Assembly: GCA_035555855.1 (NCBI GenBank)
Contig: DATMGD010000046.1
Location: 1 to 17,408 of the forward strand
Length of the DNA: 17,408 nucleotides
Reading direction: 5' to 3'
From: Palsa-892 sp035555855
GTDB taxonomy: Bacteria; Pseudomonadota; Alphaproteobacteria; Rhizobiales; Xanthobacteraceae
The notes under the pieces were generated by a model. It saw only the letters and a program-made list of their open reading frames with translations, made no database searches and had not been told where the DNA came from. This document shows, in pieces, positions 1-7,339 of the stretch (position 1 is the stretch's first letter; each line of letters begins with the position of its first letter). The position numbers and the translations under genes were made by a program.

Positions 1-4
1 TCTC

Positions 5-1018
5 ATGCCTCAAACAGCACTGATTGTCGGTTGCGCCGGTCCGCGGCTCAATGCGGCCGAGCAGGAGTTCATCGCCAGGGTGAAGCCGTGGGGGTTCATC
101 CTGTTCAAGCGGAACTGTGAAAGCGCAGGGCAAATCACGGAACTGACTCAGGAATTTCGCGGACTCACCGGCTACCGCGACGCCCCGGTCTTCATCGATC
201 AGGAGGGCGGCCGGGTGCAGCGCCTGGGGCCGCCGCTCTGGCCGAACTTCCCGCCGGCAGCTGTTTTTGGTGCGCTCTATGCGCGCGATCCTGAAGCGGG
301 GAAACGGGCTGCCCGGCTCGGCGCGCGTCTGATCGCCCATGAATTGCTCGCGCTCGGCATCACTGCCGACTGCCTGCCGGTTGCCGATCTCAGGCGGCCG
401 GAGGGCCATGGCATCATCGGCGATCGCGCCTATGGCGAAACGGTCGAAGCAGTGGCGGAACTTGCCCGTGCGGCGGCCGAGGGCTTGATGGCAGGCGGCG
501 TGTTGCCGGTCATGAAGCACATTCCCGGCCATGGCCGCGCCAATGCCGACAGCCATGAGGCACTGCCAAGCGTCGCTGCATCTTTAGCGGAACTTGAAGA
601 AACCGACTTCGAGCCATTCCGCCGCCTGAACGATTTGCCGATGGCGATGACTGCGCATGTCCTTTACACAGCGCTCGATCCGCAATTCGCGGCGACGATT
701 TCGCCCCGGATCGTTCGTGACGTCATTCGCGGCCATATCGGTTTTGACGGGCTGCTGATGACCGACGATCTTTCGATGAAGGCGCTCACCGGCAGCCTGC
801 AGGAGCGCGCCGAGCGAGCGTTGGAAGCAGGCTGCGATGTCGCGCTTCACTGCAACGGCAATCTCGACGAGATGACCGAAATCGCCGCGGTCTGCCCGGC
901 GCTTTCAGGGGATGCCGGACGCCGCGCCGAGGCCGCGCTAAAACGCCGCAAGTCCCCGTTGGACAACATGAATCTGGCCGAGGCGCAGGGCCGCTTTTCG
1001 GCTATGCTGACGGCTTAA
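5..1018 (+). CDS. nagZ: Beta-N-acetylhexosaminidase NagZ (GH3)
   Basis: NagZ is a cytoplasmic glycoside hydrolase family 3 enzyme that removes N-acetylglucosamine from anhydro-muropeptides during cell-wall recycling. The 337-residue product has the usual single-domain length. Visible family motifs are DQEGGRVQRL at residues 65-74, the KHIPGHG loop at 171-177 followed by DSH at 182-184 (the catalytic His/Asp loop of NagZ), and MTDDLSM at 252-258, where the first Asp (D254) is the expected nucleophile. The ATG lies only five bases into the window, so the ribosome binding site is mostly not visible, but the N-terminus begins where family members begin. It leads a tight plus-strand run and lies 12 bp upstream of scpA, a linkage common in Alphaproteobacteria. 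Function is confident from the motifs. Confidence 0.95.
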   Translation: MPQTALIVGCAGPRLNAAEQEFIARVKPWGFILFKRNCESAGQITELTQEFRGLTGYRDAPVFIDQEGGRVQRLGPPLWPNFPPAAVFGALYARDPEAGKRAARLGARLIAHELLALGITADCLPVADLRRPEGHGIIGDRAYGETVEAVAELARAAAEGLMAGGVLPVMKHIPGHGRANADSHEALPSVAASLAELEETDFEPFRRLNDLPMAMTAHVLYTALDPQFAATISPRIVRDVIRGHIGFDGLLMTDDLSMKALTGSLQERAERALEAGCDVALHCNGNLDEMTEIAAVCPALSGDAGRRAEAALKRRKSPLDNMNLAEAQGRFSAMLTA

Positions 1019-1030
1019 AAGAAGAATCAC

Positions 1031-1858
1031 ATGGAACCGGCCGAATTCGAATCCCCAACCGGCGAGCGCTCGCAATACGAGCCCGCACTGGTGGTCGATG
1101 TCGCGGGCTTCGAAGGCCCGCTCGACCTGTTGCTGACGCTTGCCCGCAATCAGCAGGTCGACCTCAAGCACATCTCGATTTTGGCGCTCGCCGAGCAGTA
1201 TTTGCAGTTCATCGAGACTGCGCACGACCTCAAGATGGAGATCGCCGCCGACTATCTCGTAATGGCCGCATGGCTTGCTTACCTCAAATCGCGGCTTCTG
1301 CTGCCTGAGCCGCCGCAGGCCGATGAGCCATCCGCCGCCGATCTTGCCGCCGACTTGCAGGCGCGACTTCAGCACCTCGAAGCGATCCGAGAGGCTGGCA
1401 ACAAGCTCATCAGCCGGCACCGGCTCGGCCACGATTTCTTCGTGCGCGGCATGCCGGAAGTGCGCCGCGTGTCGCCGTCGGGCTACACCGCGACGCTCTA
1501 CGATCTTCTCTCGGCCTACGCGGTACAGCGTCAGCGCGAGGCGCTGATCAAGGTCAAGATGCCGGAGCGCAAGGTGTGGTCGCTGCCGGAAGCGCGCGCG
1601 GCTGTCGAGCGCCTGATCGGCAAGGCGGCGGACTGGACACGACTCGATCAATATCTCATCGCTTATGTCGTCGAGCCGGAATTGCGCAAAACAGTTATTG
1701 CGTCGAGTTTTTCGGCGACGCTCGAGATGGTCAAGGAAGGCAAGGTCGAGTTGCAGCAGAAGGCGCCGTTCGAGCCGATCTGGCTGCGCCGCCGCGCAGG
1801 CGATCCCGAGCCGAGTGCTTCGAATACGAATAATGGTAATGGAGAGCGTCCGCAGTGA
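1031..1858 (+). CDS. scpA: Segregation and condensation protein ScpA
   Basis: ScpA is the kleisin subunit of the bacterial SMC-ScpAB condensin, bridging SMC heads and binding ScpB to organise and segregate the chromosome. The 275-residue protein carries the typical N-terminal kleisin signature GFEGPLDLLL at residues 26-35, then the helical ISILALAEQYLQFI stretch and a charged middle. The C-terminal part (about 185-255) looks like the winged helix that contacts the SMC cap. The last roughly 15 residues are a polar Asn/Gly-rich tail. Its stop overlaps the GTG start of scpB by four bases, so the two partners are probably translationally coupled, as expected for a stoichiometric complex. A weak purine stretch (AGAAG) precedes the ATG. 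Confidence 0.94.
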   Translation: MEPAEFESPTGERSQYEPALVVDVAGFEGPLDLLLTLARNQQVDLKHISILALAEQYLQFIETAHDLKMEIAADYLVMAAWLAYLKSRLLLPEPPQADEPSAADLAADLQARLQHLEAIREAGNKLISRHRLGHDFFVRGMPEVRRVSPSGYTATLYDLLSAYAVQRQREALIKVKMPERKVWSLPEARAAVERLIGKAADWTRLDQYLIAYVVEPELRKTVIASSFSATLEMVKEGKVELQQKAPFEPIWLRRRAGDPEPSASNTNNGNGERPQ

Positions 1859-2667
1859 GTGTCATCAGGGCAGAATTTCGTCAGTCAAAGGAAGCGGCTG
1901 AAGCGTCGGCGGAAGCGCAGGCGGAGCCGCGCGCCGGAAACGAGGAGGCGCTGCGGCTTCTCGAGGCGCTTTTGTTTGCGTCGGCCGAGCCGCTCGATGA
2001 AGCCTCGCTCAAACGCCGGCTGCCTGAAGGCTCCAATGTCAAACAGCTGCTCGAAGAGCTGCGCGAGGTTTACGCGCAGCGCGGCGTGAATATCGTCAAA
2101 GTCGAAAACAAGTGGGTGATGCGCACGGCGCCCGATCTCGGGCCGCTGCTCGCCAAGGAAACGGGTGAGCCGAAGAAGCTCTCGCGCGCCGCCGTCGAAA
2201 CGCTCGCCATCGTCGCCTATCACCAGCCGGTGACGCGCGCAGAGATCGAGGAGATCCGTGGCGTCACGATTTCCAAGGGTACGCTCGATCTCCTGATCGA
2301 GACCGGCTGGGTGCGCCTGCGCGGCCGCCGCAAGGCGCCGGGCCGCCCGGTGACCTACGGCACGACCGACGATTTCCTGCTCAACTTCGGCATCGAGGCG
2401 ATCGACGATCTGCCGGGTCTTGAGGAACTCAAGGGAGCGGGCTTCCTGGAAGGCCGCCTGCCGGCCGGTTTCAGCGTTCCGATGCCGAGCGACGACGCGG
2501 CATTGCGTGACGACGAGGACCCGCTGGAAGAGGAACTTGACCTCGGCCTTTCGCCTCGCGCCGAAGGCCAAGCCGAGGGCGAAGGAAGCGAGCCTTCCGA
2601 TGCTCAGGAACAGCACGAGGAACAGTCCGAAGGGCAGTCCCAAGGGAAGCCTGAGGACGAGCGTTAA
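1855..2667 (+). CDS. scpB: Segregation and condensation protein ScpB
   Basis: ScpB dimerises and binds ScpA within the SMC condensin complex. The 270-residue product contains two winged-helix regions between about residues 28 and 185; recognisable ScpB stretches include RLLEALLFASAEPL-like text near 33-46 and LSRAAVETLAIVAYHQPVTR near 113-132. It is longer than many ScpB proteins because of an acidic, Glu/Gln/Gly-rich tail of about 75 residues that looks disordered. Translation is assigned from GTG at 1855, which overlaps the scpA stop (GTGA arrangement). An N-terminal extension of about 27 Ala/Glu-rich residues precedes the conserved domain, so an internal start is possible, but the overlap supports this one. 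Confidence 0.92.
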   Translation: MSVIRAEFRQSKEAAEASAEAQAEPRAGNEEALRLLEALLFASAEPLDEASLKRRLPEGSNVKQLLEELREVYAQRGVNIVKVENKWVMRTAPDLGPLLAKETGEPKKLSRAAVETLAIVAYHQPVTRAEIEEIRGVTISKGTLDLLIETGWVRLRGRRKAPGRPVTYGTTDDFLLNFGIEAIDDLPGLEELKGAGFLEGRLPAGFSVPMPSDDAALRDDEDPLEEELDLGLSPRAEGQAEGEGSEPSDAQEQHEEQSEGQSQGKPEDER

Positions 2668-2687
2668 GCCTCTTTTTCGTTGTATTT

Positions 2688-2701
2688 CCGGTTCGAACCG
2701 G
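2688..2701. repeat. 14-bp perfect palindrome upstream of tatA
   Basis: CCGGTTCGAACCGG reads the same on both strands and sits between scpB and tatA. It could be a protein-binding site or a short hairpin (CCGGT-TCGA-ACCGG) in the message. No T-tract follows directly, so it does not look like a terminator. The function is unknown. Confidence 0.45.
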
Positions 2702-2730
2702 GCTTATCTTGAAGTTCTTGTTTTTACCGC

Positions 2731-2755
2731 CTCCGGGCCCTAGGTTCTGCCGGAG
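2731..2755 (+). other. Hairpin just before the tatA ribosome binding site
   Basis: CTCCGG at 2731-2736 pairs with CCGGAG at 2750-2755 around a 13-nt loop. The stem ends two bases before the GGAGG ribosome binding site of tatA (2757-2761), so if formed it would lie next to the initiation region. It is seen in sequence only; any regulatory role is inference. Confidence 0.35.
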
Positions 2756-2767
2756 TGGAGGAAAGTC

Positions 2768-3001
2768 ATGGGTGGTTTGAGTATCTGGCACTGGATCATT
2801 GTCGTCCTGGTTGTGCTGCTTCTGTTCGGACGCGGCAAGATCTCGGAAATGATGGGCGACATGGCCAAGGGCATCAAAGCCTTCAAGAAGGGCATGGCTG
2901 ACGACGACACCGCGGCCGCTGAGCCCACGCGCGAGCCGAAGACCATCGATCACCAGGCCTCGTCCTCCGTACGGAGCGAGACCGAGAAAAAGGTGGGCTG
3001 A
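2768..3001 (+). CDS. tatA: Sec-independent translocase subunit TatA
   Basis: TatA oligomerises in the inner membrane and forms the pathway by which TatBC-bound folded proteins with twin-arginine signals cross. The 77-residue product opens with SIWHWIIVVLVVLLLFGRGK, a single N-terminal membrane helix (residues about 5-21) ending in the FGRGK hinge. An amphipathic helix containing KGIKAFKKGM follows, then a short charged tail, all typical of TatA. A strong ribosome binding site, GGAGG, sits at 2757-2761, seven bases before the ATG; it is the best one in the tat cluster and fits TatA being needed in excess. tatB follows after a 55-bp gap that contains two strong hairpins. Confidence 0.95.
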   Translation: MGGLSIWHWIIVVLVVLLLFGRGKISEMMGDMAKGIKAFKKGMADDDTAAAEPTREPKTIDHQASSSVRSETEKKVG

Positions 3002-3043
3002 AGCGGCGGCCGCCGCTGGCCATTGAGCGGCGTGCTTCGCCGC
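3002..3043 (+). other. Two GC-rich hairpins between tatA and tatB
   Basis: Bases 3002-3017 form a perfect 16-bp palindrome (AGCGGCGGCCGCCGCT). Bases 3027-3043 form a second stem, GCGGCG/CGCCGC, around a 5-nt TGCTT loop. They follow the tatA stop directly and neither is followed by a T-run. Such intercistronic hairpins can protect the upstream message from 3' exonucleases or attenuate downstream transcription, which would favour TatA over TatB and TatC. That role is inferred. Confidence 0.5.
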
Positions 3044-3056
3044 GCTGACAAAAACC

Positions 3057-3506
3057 ATGTTCGATATCGGTTGGAGCGAGCTTCTCGTTATCGGCGTCGT
3101 CGCGCTCGTTGTCATCGGGCCGAAGGAGCTGCCCGGCGTTGTGCGCATGCTCGCGCAGAACATCGGCAAGCTTCGGAAGATGGCGGGCGAATTCCAGAGC
3201 CAGTTCACCGACGCGATGCGCGAGGTTGAACTTTCCGAGCTGAAGAAAGACGCCGAGAAGCTGGTTTCCGATACGAAATCGACCTTGTCGTTCGACGCGC
3301 TCGACGAATTGCAGAAGACCGGCCAGGAAATTCAAAAATCGCTCACCGAGCCGATGCAGTCCCTGCAATCGACGCTAACATCGGCAACCGAGCCGGCACC
3401 GGCTGCCACGACGACAACGCCCGCGGCTGAAACGCCGGCAAGCAAGCCTGCGAGCGAGACACCCGCCGTGAGCGATGCAAAGCCGCAACAGGATCGCGGC
3501 GCATGA
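3057..3506 (+). CDS. tatB: Sec-independent translocase subunit TatB
   Basis: TatB pairs with TatC to form the receptor for twin-arginine signal peptides. The 149-residue protein starts MFDIGWSELLVIGVVALVVI, a membrane helix at about residues 5-20 with the conserved early Glu (E8). It continues through the GPKELP hinge (21-26) into a long amphipathic helix, MLAQNIGKLRKMAGEF. From about residue 105 the tail is Ala/Pro/Thr-rich and low in complexity. The start ATG at 3057 lacks an obvious Shine-Dalgarno sequence (upstream is GACAAAAACC), in contrast to tatA, so TatB may be made at lower levels. Its stop overlaps the tatC start by four bases (ATGA). Confidence 0.94.
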   Translation: MFDIGWSELLVIGVVALVVIGPKELPGVVRMLAQNIGKLRKMAGEFQSQFTDAMREVELSELKKDAEKLVSDTKSTLSFDALDELQKTGQEIQKSLTEPMQSLQSTLTSATEPAPAATTTTPAAETPASKPASETPAVSDAKPQQDRGA

Positions 3507-4405
3507 GCGAAGACGAAGTCGAATCCAGCAAGGCGCCGCTGATCGAGCACCTGATCGAGTTGCGTTCGCGGCTCATCAAGTCGCTGATCGCTTTCTTCGT
3601 CATGTTCTTTCTGTCGTTTTTCTTCGCGAAGCAGATCTACAACTTGCTTCTGTTCCCCTATGAGTTCGCCGCCGGCCCGAACGCCGAAGTGAAGCTCATC
3701 TACACGGCGCCGCAGGAATTCCTGTTCACGCAGATCAAGCTCGGCCTGTTCGGTGCAGCGTTCCTGTCATTTCCGGTGCTGGCCTCGCAGGTTTACATGT
3801 TCGTCGCGCCCGGGCTCTACAAGAACGAGCGCGCGGCTTTTCTGCCGTATTTGATCGCGACGCCTTTCTGCTTTTTGCTTGGCGCGTCGTTCGTCTATTT
3901 CGTCGCGATGCCGCTTGCGATGCAGTTCTTCCTCAGCATGCAGCAGGCAGGCGGTGAGGGGCAGGCGACGATTTCGCTCTTGCCGCGCGTTTCCGAATAT
4001 CTCTCGCTGATCATGACGTTGATCTTCGCTTTCGGCATCACCTTCCAGATGCCGGTGGTGCTGACCATTTTGGCGCGCGTCGGCATGACCAATTCGAAAT
4101 GGCTGAAAGAGAAGCGCCGTTACGCGATCGTCGCCGTCTTCGTGCTCGCCGCCGTGCTGACGCCGCCGGATGTTATCAGCCAGCTTGCGCTCGCGATCCC
4201 GACGCTGCTGCTCTACGAAATCTCGATCTGGCTCGTGAAGATGACCGAGAAGAAATATCAGGCCGAGCAGGCTGCCCGTGAGGCCAAAGAGGCCGCCGAA
4301 GCGGCCGCTGAGACCGCGGCGGCGCAGCCGGCGGAAGCCGCAGCCGGTGAAGCATCGAGCGATACCGCCCCGACGGCCCCTTCAAGCGGCCCTTCCTCGA
4401 CCTGA
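3503..4405 (+). CDS. tatC: Sec-independent translocase subunit TatC
   Basis: TatC is the multi-spanning core of the twin-arginine translocase and the main binding site for the signal peptide. The 300-residue product shows the family's N-terminal motif APLIEHLIELRSRLIKS (residues 9-25), on the cytoplasmic face where signal peptides dock. Several hydrophobic spans then follow between about residues 26 and 250, consistent with six helices; LTPPDVISQLALAIPTLLLY is the characteristic late segment. The final 45 residues form an Ala/Glu/Pro-rich low-complexity tail beyond the usual end of E. coli TatC. It overlaps tatB by four bases, which supports translational coupling. Confidence 0.95.
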   Translation: MSEDEVESSKAPLIEHLIELRSRLIKSLIAFFVMFFLSFFFAKQIYNLLLFPYEFAAGPNAEVKLIYTAPQEFLFTQIKLGLFGAAFLSFPVLASQVYMFVAPGLYKNERAAFLPYLIATPFCFLLGASFVYFVAMPLAMQFFLSMQQAGGEGQATISLLPRVSEYLSLIMTLIFAFGITFQMPVVLTILARVGMTNSKWLKEKRRYAIVAVFVLAAVLTPPDVISQLALAIPTLLLYEISIWLVKMTEKKYQAEQAAREAKEAAEAAAETAAAQPAEAAAGEASSDTAPTAPSSGPSST

Positions 4406-4415
4406 TCCCGCCTCG

Positions 4416-4451
4416 CGCGCGGCCCCGGTTTTTCGGTTATGGTCCCGCGCG
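4416..4451 (+). other. GC-rich stem in the tatC-serS gap
   Basis: CGCGCGG at 4416-4422 pairs perfectly with CCGCGCG at 4445-4451, and the loop holds a further small CCG/CGG stem. It lies just after tatC and about 60 bp before serS. No T-tract follows, so it is a weak terminator candidate at most; it may help separate tat expression from serS. Confidence 0.3.
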
Positions 4452-4509
4452 GTAGGCGATTCCGCAGCTATTATTGGTAACGGCCGCAAGCAGTTAGGTT
4501 CACGCTCCG

Positions 4510-5793
4510 ATGTTCGACCCCAAATGGATCCGCGAAAACCCGGAAGCCCTGGACAAGGCACTCGCCCGCCGTGGCGCCGCATCTGTGTCCACGAACCTGC
4601 TCGCGATTGACGCCAAGCGCCGCGAGGTCATCGCCAAGTTGCAGGGATTGCAAGAGAAGCGGAACGCCGTCTCGAAGGAAATCGGCGAGGCCAAGAAGAA
4701 CAAGGACGAGGCCCGCGCCAATACGCTGATGGCCGAAGTTGCCGCGCTCAAGAACGATGTGCCGGCACTTGAAGAGAAACAGCGTGAGTTCGACAAAGAG
4801 TTCGAGGACGCGCTGGCGCAGATCCCGAACATGCCGTTCGACGATGTGCCGGACGGCAAGGACGAGCACGACAATGTCGAGCGCCATCGCTTTGGCGAGC
4901 AGCCGAAATTCGATTTCAAGCCGAAGCTGCATTTCGAAATCGGCGAGGCGCTCGGCCTGATGGATTTCGAAAGCGCCGCCAAACTTTCCGGCGCGCGTTT
5001 CGTGGTGCTGAAAGGCGCGCTGGCGCGGCTCGAGCGTGCGCTGGCGCAACTCTTCCTCGACACGCATACCGGCGAGCATGGCTACACCGAAATCAACCCG
5101 CCGATCCTCGTACACGATGAAGCGATGTTCGGGACGGCACAATTGCCGAAATTCAGGGAAGACCAGTTTCGGGTTGCGCCCGATTTCTGGCTGATCCCGA
5201 CCGCTGAAGTCCCGCTCACCAATCTCGCGCGCGAAAGCATTCTCGAAGAATCCGCGCTGCCGATGCGGCTCACCGCCTGCACGCCGTGCTTCCGCGCCGA
5301 AGCGGGCGCCGCCGGAAAAGATACGCGCGGCATGATCCGCCAACACCAGTTCACCAAGGTCGAACTCGTCTCGATCACGACGCCGGAGCAATCCGAGGCC
5401 GAACATGAGCGCATGCTCACCTCTGCCGAGGCCGTGCTGAAAAAACTCGGGCTGCATTACCGCGTCATCACGCTCTGCACCGGCGACATGGGCTTTGCCT
5501 CGCGCAAGACCTACGACATCGAGGTCTGGCTGCCGGGCGAAAACACTTTCCGCGAGATTTCCTCCTGCTCGAATTGCGGTGAGTTCCAGGCGCGCCGGAT
5601 GCAGGCGCGTTATCGCCCTAAAGATTCCAAAGCCGTGCGCCATGTTCATACGCTGAACGGTTCCGGCGTCGCGGTGGGGAGAGCCCTCATCGCAGTTCTC
5701 GAAAACTACCAGCAGGCCGATGGATCGGTGCTGGTGCCGGAAGCGTTACAGCCCTATATGAGCGGCATGAAGCGGATCGAGAAAGCCAAATAA
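4510..5793 (+). CDS. serS: Seryl-tRNA synthetase
   Basis: SerS is a class II aminoacyl-tRNA synthetase that charges tRNA(Ser) (and tRNA(Sec) where present) with serine in the cytoplasm. The 427-residue length is normal. Residues about 30-105 are the charged N-terminal coiled-coil arm that holds the tRNA. Class II motif 1 lies around GYTEINPP (191-198), the serine-binding TAE loop is at 231-233, motif 2 runs from FRAEAG (261-266) to KVE (283-285), and motif 3 is NGSGVAVGR (383-391). The ATG at 4510 has only a weak, distant AGG upstream. The TAA stop shares its last base with the surE ATG (TAATG), so surE is probably co-translated. Confidence 0.97.
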   Translation: MFDPKWIRENPEALDKALARRGAASVSTNLLAIDAKRREVIAKLQGLQEKRNAVSKEIGEAKKNKDEARANTLMAEVAALKNDVPALEEKQREFDKEFEDALAQIPNMPFDDVPDGKDEHDNVERHRFGEQPKFDFKPKLHFEIGEALGLMDFESAAKLSGARFVVLKGALARLERALAQLFLDTHTGEHGYTEINPPILVHDEAMFGTAQLPKFREDQFRVAPDFWLIPTAEVPLTNLARESILEESALPMRLTACTPCFRAEAGAAGKDTRGMIRQHQFTKVELVSITTPEQSEAEHERMLTSAEAVLKKLGLHYRVITLCTGDMGFASRKTYDIEVWLPGENTFREISSCSNCGEFQARRMQARYRPKDSKAVRHVHTLNGSGVAVGRALIAVLENYQQADGSVLVPEALQPYMSGMKRIEKAK

Positions 5794-6566
5794 TGCGTAT
5801 TCTGGTGACCAACGACGACGGCTTCCATTCGCCCGGCATCGAGGCCTGCATGCGGATCGCGCAGGCTCTCTCGGACGACGTCTGGATGGTCGCGCCGGAG
5901 TCGGACCAGTCGGGCGTCGCGCACTCGCTATCGCTCTCGGATCCGCTGCGGCTCCGGAAGCTCGGCGAGCGACGCTTCGCCGTGAAGGGTACGCCGACCG
6001 ATTGCGTCATCATGGCGGTGCGCCACATCCTCGCCGACATGAAAATCAATCTCGTGCTTTCGGGCGTCAACAAGGGCCAGAACATCGCCGAGGACGTCAC
6101 GTATTCGGGCACCGTCGCGGGCGCCATCGAAGGCACTATTCTCGGCATCCCGTCGGTCGCGCTCTCGCAATGCTATACGGCTGCGACGCGCGACAATCCG
6201 AGCTACGCCGCGGCCGAAACTCACGGGCCCAATCTCATTCGCCGCTTGCTGAAAGTCGGCATGCCCGAAGGCGTGCTTGTCAACGTCAATTTCCCGGCCT
6301 GCAAGCCGGAGGAGGTCGCGGGCATCGCGATCACCACGCAAGGCAAGCGCGATCCGGAAGTGCTCAAGATCGAGCCGCGTTTCGACGGCCGCAATAATCC
6401 GTATTACTGGATCGGCTTCTCGCGCAAGCAGTACGAGCTTCCGAACGGCAGCGATATGCAGGCGGTGGCGCAAAAACGCATCTCCGTCACGCCGCTTCGT
6501 ATCGACATGACGGACGAGCCGTTCATGACGCAGCTCGCGCAGGATTTCGCCGCGCCGAAAAAATGA
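5793..6566 (+). CDS. surE: 5'/3'-nucleotidase SurE
   Basis: SurE is a divalent-metal-dependent nucleoside monophosphate phosphatase (5'/3'-nucleotidase, survival protein E). The 257-residue protein starts with MRILVTNDDG, where D8 and D9 are metal ligands. The other expected ligands are visible as the Ser in ESDQSG (S41) and the Asn in SGVNKG (N94), followed by the YSGTVAGAIEG loop. Length matches the family. Its start is fused to the serS stop and its own stop overlaps pcm by four bases. The order surE-pcm-nlpD is the same as in E. coli, where rpoS follows; no rpoS is present here, as expected for an alphaproteobacterium. Confidence 0.96.
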   Translation: MRILVTNDDGFHSPGIEACMRIAQALSDDVWMVAPESDQSGVAHSLSLSDPLRLRKLGERRFAVKGTPTDCVIMAVRHILADMKINLVLSGVNKGQNIAEDVTYSGTVAGAIEGTILGIPSVALSQCYTAATRDNPSYAAAETHGPNLIRRLLKVGMPEGVLVNVNFPACKPEEVAGIAITTQGKRDPEVLKIEPRFDGRNNPYYWIGFSRKQYELPNGSDMQAVAQKRISVTPLRIDMTDEPFMTQLAQDFAAPKK

Positions 6567-7213
6567 TCGGGCGCGAGCAGGAGCAATCGGAATTCGTTCG
6601 CGACCTCAAAGCGCGCGGCATCAGCGACGAAAGAGTGCTGGAAGCGTTTGCACGCGTGCCGCGCGAGGAATTCGTCACCATCACCGACATGCCGCTCGCC
6701 TTTGCCGATCGCGCGCTGCCGATTGCCTGCGGCCAGACCATCAGCCAGCCCTACATGGTGGCGGTGATGACCGAGGCGCTGGAGCTTTCGCCGGAGCACA
6801 AGGTTCTCGAGATCGGCACCGGCTCCGGCTATCAGGCCGCGATCCTGGCGGCGCTGGTGCGCGAGGTCGTCACCGTCGAGCGCTATCGCGAGCTTGCCGA
6901 CAGCGCCCGCGCGAAGTTGCAGCGGCTCGGCTTCGGCAATGTCACCGTCATCCATGCCGACGGCATGACCGGGGCGGCGGCTCATGCGCCGTTCGACCGC
7001 ATCATCGTCACGGCTGCCGCTGAGCGGGATATTCCTGCGGCGCTCACCGAACAGCTCGCGCCCGGCGGCGTTCTCGTCGCGCCGATCGGCGCGGTGGGCG
7101 GGGCACAAAGACTTCTGCGCTTCCGCAAAAAGGCTTCAGGAGAGACTAAAATCGAGGACCTGATGGCGGTCCGATTTGTCCCGCTTTTGCCGGGGCTTGG
7201 CGGCGGCGCCTGA
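6563..7213 (+). CDS. pcm: Protein-L-isoaspartate O-methyltransferase
   Basis: Pcm uses S-adenosylmethionine to methylate abnormal L-isoaspartyl residues in aged proteins and so starts their repair. The 216-residue product contains the substrate-side motif GQTISQPYMV (residues 57-66) and the SAM-binding glycine motif VLEIGTGSGY (81-90). Further methyltransferase strands lie near VVTVERY and RIIVTAAA. The N-terminus opens within the last bases of surE (ATGA overlap), so the two proteins are probably translationally coupled. It is followed by a terminator-like structure and then the nlpD-like gene. Confidence 0.95.
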   Translation: MIGREQEQSEFVRDLKARGISDERVLEAFARVPREEFVTITDMPLAFADRALPIACGQTISQPYMVAVMTEALELSPEHKVLEIGTGSGYQAAILAALVREVVTVERYRELADSARAKLQRLGFGNVTVIHADGMTGAAAHAPFDRIIVTAAAERDIPAALTEQLAPGGVLVAPIGAVGGAQRLLRFRKKASGETKIEDLMAVRFVPLLPGLGGGA

Positions 7214-7216
7214 AGC

Positions 7217-7271
7217 GGTTTTCGGCCATCCCACGGCGGCAAAACGAAAATTCCGGCCGAACCTCGTTTTT
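7217..7271 (+). terminator. Possible intrinsic terminator after pcm
   Basis: GGTTTTCGGCC at 7217-7227 pairs with GGCCGAACC at 7255-7263, nine pairs with a two-base T bulge. A run of five T residues follows at 7267-7271. The loop is long (27 nt), so the terminator is plausible but not strong. It would end the serS-surE-pcm transcript. Confidence 0.45.
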
Positions 7272-7272
7272 C

Positions 7273-7288
7273 TTAAACCCCTGTTTAC
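7273..7288 (+). promoter_or_regulatory. Near-consensus CtrA-type box upstream of nlpD
   Basis: TTAA-N7-TTTAC matches the CtrA consensus TTAA-N7-TTAAC at all but one position. It ends about 51 bp before the nlpD-like ATG, where a promoter-linked site would be expected. CtrA control of cell-division genes is established in Alphaproteobacteria; binding here is inferred. Confidence 0.35.
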
Positions 7289-7339
7289 CCCATCCGCGTT
7301 TAATCCACCCTCGAGTTTTGAGTATCGGTGGGTGTGCGT

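Noticed and set aside
4471..5649. 392-codon open frame on the minus strand opposite serS
   Set aside because: It lies wholly opposite a seryl-tRNA synthetase with all class II motifs; the translation is Arg/Leu/Glu-rich and shows no domain. It is a typical by-product of GC-rich codon bias.
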